Assembly: GCF_017183135.1 (NCBI RefSeq) | Contig: NZ_JADDXW010000017.1 | Location: 1 to 64,000, forward strand | Direction of reading: 5' to 3' | From: Aurantimonas marina | GTDB lineage: Bacteria > Pseudomonadota > Alphaproteobacteria > Rhizobiales > Rhizobiaceae | DNA length: 64,000 nt | Notes under the pieces: model-generated | What the model was told of the DNA's origin: nothing | Database searches by the model: none | What the model saw: only the letters and a program-made list of their open reading frames with translations | In this document: one piece after another, positions 1-8,480 of the stretch | How the letters are laid out: every line of letters begins with the position of its first letter | Position numbering within the stretch: position 1 is the stretch's first letter | Position numbers and translations under genes: made by a program

Positions 1-182
1 CCGTAAACGAACCACGGGAGATCAACACGGTCGACGACGCGGTTCTCTCCCGGGCGTGACAGCCGGGAATGACCGCAGCCGGAGCGGCCACGTAGTGTCG
101 TCCATGCCGAAGATGCTTCGCATCCTTGATCTTTGAATCCACGCCTCCACCGTTGACGCGAGCAATGGCGAGGCGGACGGAT

Positions 183-1997
183 ATGATCAGACCCACCGAC
201 ATGATGGGAACACGGCGCTGGACGCCGGGGCTGGCGGCGCTGGCCATGATGCTGTTCGCCGGCCTCGCCGCGCTTCCGGCAGCGGCGCAACTGCTGCCCG
301 GCGGCGGTTCGGCGACCGAGTCTGGCGAGGGTTCGGGCGAGGGCGGCGGTCCCGATGAACCGAGCCGCTACTGGTGGCGGGTCGACGCACTGAATCCGTC
401 TCTGCCCGCCCCGCCCGCGACCCTGCGGCGCGACACGCCGCGCATCGTCCTCGAAGGCTTCATCGATGCGGCCGAACGAAAGGACTTCGCCACCGCGTCC
501 CACTTACTAAATTTCGCGCTGCTGCCCGACCCCCCGACGGCCGGGCGCGCGGCGACGTTGGCCAGTCAGCTTTACGAGGTGATCGACCGCAAGATCTGGA
601 TCGATTGGGCGGGTCTGCCCGATCGGCCCGACGCCGTCGATGTTGTCGCTTCAGGCGATTCCCCCTTCGCCGGCGAACCACGCCGAGCGCTTCAGCTCGG
701 CCTCCTCGATCTGGATGGCCGGCCGATATCGATCTGGCTCGAGCGGCTGAAACCGACCGACGGCGAGCCGGTCTGGCTGATCGCCGGCGAAAGCGTCGCG
801 CGCATCGAGGCGCTCTATGCCCGCCACGGCCCCAAGGACTTCGAGCGCAGCCTGCCCGACTGGTCGCGGCAACCCTCCGCCTTCGGCCTGCCGCTTTGGC
901 AGCTCGCCGGCTTTCCGCTGATCCTGATCGGCGCCGGCCTCGCCGGCTGGGCCACCTATCGGCTGGTCGGCAGCGCCCAGCGTCCCGTTCGCGAACATGC
1001 CTGGCTGAACCGCGTGGTCGAGCGAGCCCGGCTACCGTCGGCGCTGCTCGTCGGAGCCGGACTGGTCTGGTGGCTGACGTCGTCGCTCCTGCCGTTCATC
1101 GGACCGCTCAACGCCTTGCTCGCGCCGCTCCTCCTCGCGCTGATCGTCCTCGCGGTCACCTTGGGTGTATTGCGCGTCCTCGACATTCTGCTCGACGTCT
1201 TCGCATCGCGCTACGTCGAAGACGTCAGCCAGGAGAAGAACGCCGAATCGCGCCGGCTGTTGACCAATCTCTCGGTGATGCGCCGGTTGATCATCCTGCT
1301 CGCCTTCCTGGTCGGCGCCGGCGCGCTGATCATCCAGCTCAATCTGTCTCAGACACTGGGCGTATCGCTGCTCGCTTCGGCCGGCGTCATCACGCTGATC
1401 TTCGGCTTCGCCGCCCAGACCGTGCTCGGTAACATCCTGGCCTCGATCCAGATCGCGCTCGCCAAACCGATCCGCATCGGCGACTCGGTGTCGTATGAGG
1501 GCGCCTGGGGCTATGTCGAGGAGATCAACTACACCTATGTGTTGATCCGCATCTGGGACGAGAGGCGTCTAGTCGTGCCGGTGCAGTATTTCGTCTCCAA
1601 CCCGTTCGAGAACTGGTCGATCCGCAATCCCGGCATCGTCAAGCCGGTCGAACTGCAGCTCGACTACCGAGCCGACATCGCCGAGTTGCGTCAGGTGTTC
1701 GAGGCGATGCTGCGCGAGGACGAGGACTGGGACGAGGCGCAGGAACCGAAAATCCTGGTGATCGCCCAGGACGCCGAGGCGATGACGGTGCGCTTTTACA
1801 TGAGCGCCCGGGATTCCTCCGCTGCCTGGAACCTTCACTGCCGCATCCGCGAAAAGCTGATCCACCATATCGGCACGCGGTCGGACAACTCGTTCCTGCC
1901 GCGTCAGCGGGTCGCCAGCGTCGGCGACGGCGCGGATGCGGCACAGGCCGGCGCAGCCACGGACGCCGGCGCCGAAGCGGCATCGGTCGAGGCATGA
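183..1997 (+). CDS. MscS-family mechanosensitive ion channel with signal peptide
   Basis: This is an inner-membrane small-conductance mechanosensitive channel of 604 residues, expected to release solutes on hypo-osmotic shock. A signal peptide ends near LPAAAQ, a periplasmic domain of about 220 residues follows, and then come several membrane helices. The MscS core includes the pore-helix stretch GFAAQTVLGNILASIQIALAKPIRIGD and the beta-domain with VPVQYFVSNPFENWS. I chose the ATG at 183 because GAGG lies nine bases upstream and a normal signal sequence follows. An in-frame ATG at 126 would add 19 residues without a better ribosome site. It stands alone on its strand. The family call is firm; the gating properties cannot be read from sequence. 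Confidence 0.9.
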   Translation: MIRPTDMMGTRRWTPGLAALAMMLFAGLAALPAAAQLLPGGGSATESGEGSGEGGGPDEPSRYWWRVDALNPSLPAPPATLRRDTPRIVLEGFIDAAERKDFATASHLLNFALLPDPPTAGRAATLASQLYEVIDRKIWIDWAGLPDRPDAVDVVASGDSPFAGEPRRALQLGLLDLDGRPISIWLERLKPTDGEPVWLIAGESVARIEALYARHGPKDFERSLPDWSRQPSAFGLPLWQLAGFPLILIGAGLAGWATYRLVGSAQRPVREHAWLNRVVERARLPSALLVGAGLVWWLTSSLLPFIGPLNALLAPLLLALIVLAVTLGVLRVLDILLDVFASRYVEDVSQEKNAESRRLLTNLSVMRRLIILLAFLVGAGALIIQLNLSQTLGVSLLASAGVITLIFGFAAQTVLGNILASIQIALAKPIRIGDSVSYEGAWGYVEEINYTYVLIRIWDERRLVVPVQYFVSNPFENWSIRNPGIVKPVELQLDYRADIAELRQVFEAMLREDEDWDEAQEPKILVIAQDAEAMTVRFYMSARDSSAAWNLHCRIREKLIHHIGTRSDNSFLPRQRVASVGDGADAAQAGAATDAGAEAASVEA

Positions 1998-2023
1998 CGA
2001 CGTTGCGCTTCGTTGCCGCCGAT

Positions 2024-2296
2024 TCAATCGGCGCTGGGCAGCCGGCGCATGGTGAACTCGATTTCGTCCTCGGGCAGCTGCCGCCAGCTTTCCACCGAGG
2101 TCCAATAGGCGGCCTTGGGGTAACGGTCGAACCACTCACGTGCCTTCATGCGAGCCGCTTCGCGCGGCAGCTTGAAGGTTTCGCGCACGAAGCTGTCGCC
2201 GCCCTGTCCGCGGATTCGTCCGGCCGCGCGATCGTCGCGGGTTTCGTGCAGGCGTCTGGCAAGGCCGTCGAGCGGCGGGCGGGTGAGCCGGGACAT
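2024..2296 (-). CDS. Conserved hypothetical protein, 90 aa
   Basis: This small basic protein runs from MSRLTRPPLDGL to RRLPSAD. It has a charged N-terminal half and an aromatic-rich segment (REWFDRYPKAAYWTSVESWRQ) that looks like a conserved soluble fold. I see no signal peptide or membrane helix. The ATG at 2296 is preferred over upstream in-frame starts because the added 42 residues are compositionally unlike a protein. It converges on the MscS gene, 26 bases away. I do not recognise a family and assign no function. Confidence 0.6.
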   Translation of the reverse strand: MSRLTRPPLDGLARRLHETRDDRAAGRIRGQGGDSFVRETFKLPREAARMKAREWFDRYPKAAYWTSVESWRQLPEDEIEFTMRRLPSAD

Positions 2297-2594
2297 GGAC
2301 TTTCTTAATGATCGCGATCGGGCACGGTCGAAAAAAGATAGCCTCCCGGCACGACTTTTGCGAATCGCCGCCCGCGCCGCCAATGAAGAGCCGAACCGAT
2401 CATAATGCGGACAAGCCCTCAAGCAGCTATGCTACCATGCACGCGAGACCCGTTTGCCACGTGTCGAACTTGGCATTGCGCTCGCCGTCCTCAGATGCGA
2501 TTGCCGCGAAATAGTTGGCGCCGCGAGGCTTTACCCTGCCGCGCCGGACAGACAAATCGCCGGGTAGCCCCCGGCACATGAGAGTGACTGCCGC

Positions 2595-3503
2595 ATGGAA
2601 AAGCCGAACCTGCCCGAGGGGCTGCCGAACGACATCGACGCAAAAAAGGCGACGGCGCAGGCCTGGTTCGAGGTACTACGCGACCGCCTCTGTGCCGCCT
2701 TCGAAGAACTCGAGGACGGGTTCGGAGAGGAGACCGGGCTCCCAGCCGGCCGGTTCGAGCGCACCGCATGGTCGCGGGAGGGCGACGGCGGCGGTGGCCT
2801 GATGTCGATGATGCACGGCCGGGTGTTCGAGAAAGTCGGCGTCCATACCTCGACGGTCCATGGCGAGTTCTCGCCGGAATTCCGCAAGCAGATCCCCGGT
2901 GCCGAGGAAGACCCGACCTTCTGGGCGTCGGGCATCTCGCTGATCGCCCATATGCGCAATCCCAATGTGCCGGCGGTCCACATGAACACACGCATGGTCG
3001 TGACGACCCGGCAGTGGTTCGGCGGCGGCGCCGACCTCACCCCGACGCTCGATCGGCGGCGCACCGACGACGATCGCGATACCCTCGCCTTCCACAAGGC
3101 TCTGAAATTCGTCTGCGACCGGCACGCCGGTGTCGCCGACTACGGCCGCTTCAAGGAATGGTGCGACGAATATTTCTACCTTCCGCACCGGGGCGAGGCA
3201 CGCGGCGTCGGCGGCATCTTCTATGATTGGCTGCACTCGTCAGAGGAGCAAGGCGGCTGGGACGCGGACTTCGCCTTTACCCGCGACGTCGGCAAGGCGT
3301 TTCTGGTGGTCTATCCGCACATCGTGCGCCAGAACGTTCTTCAGCCCTATACAGAGGCGGACCGTGAAGAGCAGCTGATCCGCCGCGGCCGCTATGTCGA
3401 GTATAATCTCCTTTACGACCGTGGCACGCTGTTCGGCCTCAAGACCGGCGGCAACGTCGCCTCGATCCTGTCGTCGATGCCGCCGATCGTAAAGTGGCCC
3501 TGA
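2595..3503 (+). CDS. hemF: Oxygen-dependent coproporphyrinogen III oxidase
   Basis: It converts coproporphyrinogen III to protoporphyrinogen IX by oxidative decarboxylation using O2, an aerobic step of heme synthesis in the cytoplasm. The 302-residue length is normal for HemF. The diagnostic stretches are all present: the N-terminal region after [34 protein letters not shown], the [12 protein letters not shown] segment and the C-terminal [16 protein letters not shown]. The start follows GAGAGTG at modest distance. It appears to be monocistronic. The 298 bases upstream hold no other gene I can support. Confidence 0.96.
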   Translation: MEKPNLPEGLPNDIDAKKATAQAWFEVLRDRLCAAFEELEDGFGEETGLPAGRFERTAWSREGDGGGGLMSMMHGRVFEKVGVHTSTVHGEFSPEFRKQIPGAEEDPTFWASGISLIAHMRNPNVPAVHMNTRMVVTTRQWFGGGADLTPTLDRRRTDDDRDTLAFHKALKFVCDRHAGVADYGRFKEWCDEYFYLPHRGEARGVGGIFYDWLHSSEEQGGWDADFAFTRDVGKAFLVVYPHIVRQNVLQPYTEADREEQLIRRGRYVEYNLLYDRGTLFGLKTGGNVASILSSMPPIVKWP

Positions 3504-3590
3504 CTTGTAATTTTTTAACGAAATGTAAATCTGTTTAATTGATTCGGCGTTTCACGAATCGTATGTGTAACTGATCAGGGAGGATCATTC

Positions 3591-3767
3591 ATGTACGAAC
3601 TAGATTGTGCCGGCATCATTCCCGGCTGCCAACGGGTTATCCGAGCGGAGAGCCAGGCCGAGGTGGTTCGGCGGGCTGTCGTTCAGGCTAAGCAGCTCGG
3701 GGTCGACCGGATTTCGCCGATGATGCTGGATTCGTTCCGGATGAAGACCCACGAGCTGTTGAACTAG
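3591..3767 (+). CDS. DUF1059 family small protein, 58 aa
   Basis: A 58-residue protein beginning MYELDCAGIIPGCQRVI, preceded by an excellent ribosome site (AGGGAGGA six bases before ATG). The pattern of an early cysteine, then a GC pair, then an acidic helix and a closing basic helix matches the DUF1059 family of small proteins whose function is unknown. The AT-rich 87 bases between hemF and this gene probably carry its own promoter. A strong terminator follows 38 bases after its stop. Confidence 0.75.
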   Translation: MYELDCAGIIPGCQRVIRAESQAEVVRRAVVQAKQLGVDRISPMMLDSFRMKTHELLN

Positions 3768-3804
3768 GCTTCAGCCGTTCGAATTGGGGCGATGTGAAAC
3801 TGCG

Positions 3805-3830
3805 AAGCGGGCCGGCGGCCCGCTTTTTTG
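3805..3830 (+). terminator. Intrinsic terminator after the DUF1059 gene
   Basis: A perfect 7-bp GC stem (GCGGGCC/GGCCCGC) with a three-base loop is followed directly by six T. It faces the convergent CCA-adding enzyme gene, whose stop is 30 bases further on. Confidence 0.9.
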
Positions 3831-3859
3831 TTGCAGGGATCGTACCGACCGCCGCTCTT

Positions 3860-5101
3860 TCAAAGGCGGGACATCAAGGTCTCGCCGTCGAGCACGAAGC
3901 CGCTCTCCGCCCAGAGCCGACGAAGCCGGTTCAGTGCCTCGCCCATGTCGGGTCCCGGCGCGATGCCCGCCCGTTTCAGATCCTCGCCATTGACCGGAAA
4001 TTCGGGCGGGTCGAAACGTTCTGCGGCGTTCAGCTGGCGGGCTAGCGTCGCCACCGCCGTCAGCGATTGTTGCGTGCCTTCCGCCTTGGCTCGCGCCGCC
4101 GCTAGACCCAGGCGCAGCCGATCGACGATCGACGATCGATCGCCAAAATACAGCCGCGTGCGCAATGCCGCCTCGCTCTCGTCCGGCCGCGCCGGCTCGG
4201 CGTGCGCGAAGGCAACGATACGGTCGCGCTCGGCGTTGGAAAAGCGCAACCGCCTGGCCATTTCGGTCAGCCGCTCGGCATCGGGCGGCACGATCGCGGC
4301 CAGCCGCAGCATCGGATCGGCAGCCCAACCGAGAGCCCGTTCGGCGTCGACCAGCGGATGAATGGCGTCGATCCCCCAGCGCTCGGTCTCCGGCAATACA
4401 GCCGTCAGCACGCCGGTCTGGCGCATCCACAGTAGCGCGCGCGACGGGTCGGGTGCTGACAAGAGCTTGCGCAACTCCGACCAGATCCGCTCCGGCGACA
4501 GCCCCGCCAACCCGTCTTTCAGCCGCGTCGACGCCCTGATTCCTTCGGCGTCCGGCCGGCCCTTGCCGTAAAAGGCGAAGAACCGGAAGAACCGCAATAT
4601 GCGCAGATAATCCTCGCGAATGCGTGTCTCGGCGTCGCCGATGAAGCGCAGCGTCTGGCTGGTGATATCGGGAATGCCGCCCACGAGGTCGACGACGGTT
4701 CCATCCGCCTGGCAATACAGCGCGTTGATGGTGAAGTCCCGACGTTCGGCGTCGGCCTGCCAATCGCGGCCGAAGCTGACGGTGGCGCGGCGGCCATCGG
4801 TTTCGACGTCCTTGCGCAGCGTCGTCACCTCGTAGGCCCGCTTGGGCGTGACCACCGTCACCGTACCATGCTCGAAGCCGGTAGGCACGGCGCGAAAGCC
4901 CGCCGCCTCGACGCGCCGAACCGTTTCTTCGGGAACAGTGGTCGTCGCCACATCGACGTCGGTGACCGGTTGATCGAGGATCCAGTTGCGCACCGCGCCC
5001 CCTACGACACGCGCTTCTTCGCCGTCATGCGACAGCGCCGACAGGAGCGATTGCAGCGACGAGGATGTCAGCCAGGGCGCGTCGATCGTCGTCATGGTCA
5101 T
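3860..5101 (-). CDS. cca: CCA tRNA nucleotidyltransferase (class II)
   Basis: It adds or repairs the 3' CCA end of tRNAs without a nucleic acid template. The 413-residue protein has the class II nucleotidyltransferase head: a GGAVRNWILD flexible loop, the catalytic carboxylates in TDVDVATT, the ERRDFTINAL motif, and the arm motif near REDYLRILRFFRF. A helical C-terminal body follows. Its start overlaps the stop of the upstream NUDIX gene by four bases (ATGA), so the two are translationally coupled. A poly(A) polymerase of the same family is the only real alternative; the alphaproteobacterial context favours CCA addition. Confidence 0.9.
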   Translation of the reverse strand: MTMTTIDAPWLTSSSLQSLLSALSHDGEEARVVGGAVRNWILDQPVTDVDVATTTVPEETVRRVEAAGFRAVPTGFEHGTVTVVTPKRAYEVTTLRKDVETDGRRATVSFGRDWQADAERRDFTINALYCQADGTVVDLVGGIPDITSQTLRFIGDAETRIREDYLRILRFFRFFAFYGKGRPDAEGIRASTRLKDGLAGLSPERIWSELRKLLSAPDPSRALLWMRQTGVLTAVLPETERWGIDAIHPLVDAERALGWAADPMLRLAAIVPPDAERLTEMARRLRFSNAERDRIVAFAHAEPARPDESEAALRTRLYFGDRSSIVDRLRLGLAAARAKAEGTQQSLTAVATLARQLNAAERFDPPEFPVNGEDLKRAGIAPGPDMGEALNRLRRLWAESGFVLDGETLMSRL

Positions 5102-5751
5102 GCATAAAGCCTTTCGTAGAGGGTACGGATGATGCCGGCGGTGACGCCCCAGATGAAGCGTTCACCGAAGGGCATCACATAGTATCGCCGCTCCGTGCCC
5201 TGCCAGATGCGGCTTTCCTGGCTGTGATTGGCTTCCGTCATCAGGAATCCGAGCGGCACCTCGAACACGTCCTCGACCTCGGCCGGATTGGCGACGAGGC
5301 GGAATCCCGGGCGCACGATCGCAACGACCGGTGTGATGCGAAAGCCGGTGGTCGTCAGATAGCGCGGCAATCGACCGATCGGCTGGACATGATCCGGATC
5401 GAGGGCGATCTCCTCGGTGCTCTCGCGAATTGCCGCCGCTTCCGGCGAAACATCTTCGGGATCGACGGAGCCGCCCGGAAAGGCGATCTGGCCGGAATGC
5501 TTGCGCAAATGGTCGGCGCGCTTGGTCAGGATCACCGTTGCCCCGTCGGCACGCTCGACGATGGGAACGAGAACCGCGGCCTCGCGCGCCTCGGCCCGTT
5601 CCATCAGCTGGACGAGATCGGGATTGAGGAGGTGGTCGCCATATTCACGCGTTTCCTCGCCGCCCCCCACAAGCCCTTCCATTCGCACGCGCAGATCCGC
5701 TGCGGTAAACCGGGGGGTGTGATGTGACATGTCCGCTTGCATCGCCGTCAT
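5098..5751 (-). CDS. CoA pyrophosphatase-type NUDIX hydrolase
   Basis: A NUDIX hydrolase of 217 residues expected to cleave CoA or acyl-CoA to phosphopantetheine and 3',5'-ADP. The CoA-specific signature preceding the NUDIX box is present (LTKRADHLRKHSGQIAFPGG), and the box itself reads RESTEEIAL after the usual spacer. The start ATG overlaps the stop of the upstream DUF1285 gene and its stop overlaps the start of cca, making a tightly coupled three-gene unit. An internal ATG five codons in (MQADMSHH) is possible. Substrate assignment rests on the family signature only. Confidence 0.88.
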   Translation of the reverse strand: MTAMQADMSHHTPRFTAADLRVRMEGLVGGGEETREYGDHLLNPDLVQLMERAEAREAAVLVPIVERADGATVILTKRADHLRKHSGQIAFPGGSVDPEDVSPEAAAIRESTEEIALDPDHVQPIGRLPRYLTTTGFRITPVVAIVRPGFRLVANPAEVEDVFEVPLGFLMTEANHSQESRIWQGTERRYYVMPFGERFIWGVTAGIIRTLYERLYA

Positions 5752-6335
5752 CTATCGTGCGCCTCGGCCGGGATGTCGAACAGCGCACCTCCGGAGCGGA
5801 CGACCTGGCGCTCGCCACCCGCCGCCACCGGCTCGACGAAGTCGACAAGCTCGAAGGCCAGCGCCCGTGTCAGCCGCGCCTCCAGCCGGCCCCGCACCGT
5901 CACATAGGGGCGAAATTCGCCGTTTTCGCCGATGGCAAAGCGCAGCGGATGATCGGAACCGGCTTCGACGAGATCGCCGACATTTGTACGGAAGGTCAGC
6001 ACCGGCTCACCGTCGTTCATCTCGCGGTTCATCTCGACCGCCTGGAAATGCGCGTCCTCGACCGTGATCCCCAGCTTTTCCACCGGGGTCACGAGATAGG
6101 TCCGGCCATCCGCGTCCTTGCGCAGCACCGTGGAGAACAGCTGCACCAAGGCAGGCCGGCCGATCAACGATCCCATATAGGTCCAGCTGCCGTCGGCGCG
6201 GATCACCATGTCGATGTCGCCGCAATAGGCCGGGTTCCAGCGGTCCACGGGCGGCGCTCCCTTGCCGGCACGCTCGGCGCGGGAGATGAGCGCCGCAAGG
6301 CTGATGCCGCCGGCATTCGATGTCGCCTCTTGCAT
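5748..6335 (-). CDS. DUF1285 domain protein
   Basis: A 195-residue cytoplasmic protein with the DUF1285 pattern PPVDRWNPAYCGDIDMVIRADGSWTYMGS near the N-terminus and HPLRFAIGENGEFRPYVTVRGRLEARL later. The family's biochemical role is unknown. I start at ATG 6335 because GGAAGGGG lies at ideal distance; an ATG seven codons upstream lacks a site. It is the first gene of the DUF1285-NUDIX-cca unit and is divergent from the MoxR operon. Confidence 0.85.
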   Translation of the reverse strand: MQEATSNAGGISLAALISRAERAGKGAPPVDRWNPAYCGDIDMVIRADGSWTYMGSLIGRPALVQLFSTVLRKDADGRTYLVTPVEKLGITVEDAHFQAVEMNREMNDGEPVLTFRTNVGDLVEAGSDHPLRFAIGENGEFRPYVTVRGRLEARLTRALAFELVDFVEPVAAGGERQVVRSGGALFDIPAEAHDR

Positions 6336-6529
6336 GTTTATCCCCTTCCGCGTCAATCGGTCCCAGGAAAGGACCGGTCTTATTTTGGCCGGGCTTCGCA
6401 GTCACGAAATAGTTGCGGCGCGGTGGCTTGCCAGGAGCGGCGGAAGCCGTTTCCATGTTACGATTCCGTTGTGGCTTCGCGCCCTCCGGACGCGGCGCCC
6501 AGCGACAATTCCTCGACGGAGAACTCCTG

Positions 6530-7540
6530 ATGACGATGATGCAGCCCCAGGAGGCGACCCTCAGCAACGACGCGGTCATCGCCATGGCGGAAACCGCGCT
6601 CGCCGATATCGCCAAGGTGCGCGATTCGGTCGGCCGGGTCATCTTCGGCCAGGAAAGCGTCGTCGAACAATGCCTCGTCGCCATCCTCGCCGGCGGCCAC
6701 GCGCTGCTCGTCGGCGTGCCGGGCCTTGCCAAGACCAAGCTCGTCGACACGCTCGGCGTCGCCCTTGGCCTCGACGCGCGGCGCATCCAGTTCACGCCGG
6801 ATCTGATGCCGTCGGACATTGTCGGCACCGAGGTGATGGACCAGGACGAAACCGGACGCCGGTCCTTCCGCTATGTAAAAGGTCCAGTCTTCGCTCAACT
6901 CCTGATGGCCGACGAAATCAATCGCGCCTCGCCGCGCACCCAGTCGGCGCTATTGCAGGCGATGCAGGAGTATCACGTCACGGTCGCCGGCGAGCGCCAC
7001 GACCTTCCGGCGCCGTTCCACGTGCTCGCCACGCAAAACCCGCTTGAGCAGGAAGGCACCTATCCGCTGCCGGAAGCCCAACTCGACCGCTTCCTGATGC
7101 AGGTCGACGTGTATTATCCCGACATCGCGGCCGAGCGCCGCATCCTCGTGGAGACGACCGGCAACGCCGACCAGTCGGCCGAGCCGGTGATGACCGCCGA
7201 GCGCCTGCGCGAAATCCAGTCGCTCATCCGCCGCATGCCGGTCGCCGAGAGCGTCGTCGAGGCGATTCTCCAACTGGTGCGTTCGGCGCGTCCGGGCAAT
7301 GGCAGCAGCCACGCCGACACCCATGTCGCCTGGGGTCCTGGCCCGCGCGCGTCGCAGGCGCTGATGACCTGCGTCAGGGCGCGAGCGCTCTATGACGGCC
7401 GCCTCGCCCCCTCGATCGACGACGTCATGGCGCTGGCCGAGCCGATTCTACAGCACCGCATGGCACTTAATTTCGCGGCTCGGGCCGAGGGTATGAGCGT
7501 GCGCGACGTCATCGGCGCGCTGAAGCGCGACGCGGCCTAG
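6530..7540 (+). CDS. MoxR-family AAA+ ATPase
   Basis: A 336-residue AAA+ ATPase of the MoxR class, thought to act as a chaperone that helps metal cofactors or partners fit von Willebrand-type proteins. Walker A is GVPGLAKTKLVDTL, Walker B is LLMADEINRASPRTQSALLQ, and sensor 1 is the FHVLATQNPLEQEGTYPLPEAQLDRF region. I start at the ATG at 6530, where GGAG is eight bases upstream; the upstream in-frame codons look non-coding. It is the first gene of a four-gene operon with DUF58, DUF4159 and VWA-like membrane genes, the standard partners of MoxR. Confidence 0.93.
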   Translation: MTMMQPQEATLSNDAVIAMAETALADIAKVRDSVGRVIFGQESVVEQCLVAILAGGHALLVGVPGLAKTKLVDTLGVALGLDARRIQFTPDLMPSDIVGTEVMDQDETGRRSFRYVKGPVFAQLLMADEINRASPRTQSALLQAMQEYHVTVAGERHDLPAPFHVLATQNPLEQEGTYPLPEAQLDRFLMQVDVYYPDIAAERRILVETTGNADQSAEPVMTAERLREIQSLIRRMPVAESVVEAILQLVRSARPGNGSSHADTHVAWGPGPRASQALMTCVRARALYDGRLAPSIDDVMALAEPILQHRMALNFAARAEGMSVRDVIGALKRDAA

Positions 7541-7553
7541 GGCGGCCGCCGCG

Positions 7554-8480
7554 ATGCCGATCGGCTCGAGCGTCGACCTCACCAATGCGCCGGAAGCCCT
7601 CGTGCGGGCACGCCAGCGCGCAGCGCTGATGCCCGACCTTCTGGTCGAGGCACGGCGCGTGGTCGCGACGGTCATCGCCGGATGGCACGGACGGCGCCGG
7701 CGCGGCGTCGGCGAGAATTTCTGGCAGTTCCGCCCCTTCGTCGACGGCGAACAGGTCTCGCGCATCGACTGGCGGCGCTCGGCCCGCGACGACCATGTCT
7801 ATCTGCGTGATCGCGAATGGGAGGCGGCCCAGACCGTCTGGCTGTGGGCGGACCCGTCGCCGTCGATGCGCTACCAGTCGAAGGACGCGCCGGTCTCGAA
7901 GGAATCCCGCGCCCTGGTGATCGTCCTCGCGCTCGCCGAAATCCTGGCGCGCTCCGGCGAGCGGATCGGCTATCCGGGTGTCATCGATCCGATTTCGGCG
8001 CGCAACGCCGCCGAGCGGATCGCCGCGGCGCTGCTCAACAGCCGGCCGGACGACCCGTTCCCACCGGACGATCGGCTGAAGCGCTTCACCGAACTCGTCA
8101 TCGTCAGCGATCTGCTCGATCCGGTCGACGACATCATCGCCCGTATCGATCGCCTCGGCCGGCGCGGCGTCAAGGGTCACGTGATCATGGTCGCGGATCC
8201 GGCCGAGGAAGTCTTTCCCTATGCCGGGCGCACCGAGTTCCGCGATCCGGAGACCGGGGTGAAGCTGACCGCCGGCCGGGCCGAGACCCTGCGCGAGGAC
8301 TACACGACGCTTTACAAGGCCCGGCGCGAGCACATCGCCGAACATTGCCGACGGCTGGGCTGGAGCTTCATCGCCCACCGCACCGACCGTCTGGCTTCGG
8401 AAGCGCTCGTCGCCGTCCACGGCCGGCTGAGCGGTGCGCCGCAGGTCATGGGACCGCGATCGAAGGAGCCCGCGGCATGA
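7554..8480 (+). CDS. DUF58 domain protein (MoxR partner)
   Basis: A soluble 308-residue protein with the DUF58 signature GRRRRGVGENFWQFRPFVDGEQVSRIDW followed by RRSARDDHVYLRDREWEAAQ. DUF58 proteins carry a von Willebrand A-like fold and nearly always sit beside MoxR ATPases, as here, 13 bases downstream. The last part contains a second VWA-like stretch (KRFTELVIVSDLLDP). Its stop overlaps the next start by four bases (ATGA). Function beyond a MoxR partnership is not established. Confidence 0.88.
   Translation: MPIGSSVDLTNAPEALVRARQRAALMPDLLVEARRVVATVIAGWHGRRRRGVGENFWQFRPFVDGEQVSRIDWRRSARDDHVYLRDREWEAAQTVWLWADPSPSMRYQSKDAPVSKESRALVIVLALAEILARSGERIGYPGVIDPISARNAAERIAAALLNSRPDDPFPPDDRLKRFTELVIVSDLLDPVDDIIARIDRLGRRGVKGHVIMVADPAEEVFPYAGRTEFRDPETGVKLTAGRAETLREDYTTLYKARREHIAEHCRRLGWSFIAHRTDRLASEALVAVHGRLSGAPQVMGPRSKEPAA

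Noticed and set aside
1-182. A start at 126 for the MscS gene
   Set aside because: The ATG at 183 has a better ribosome site and leads directly into a signal peptide.
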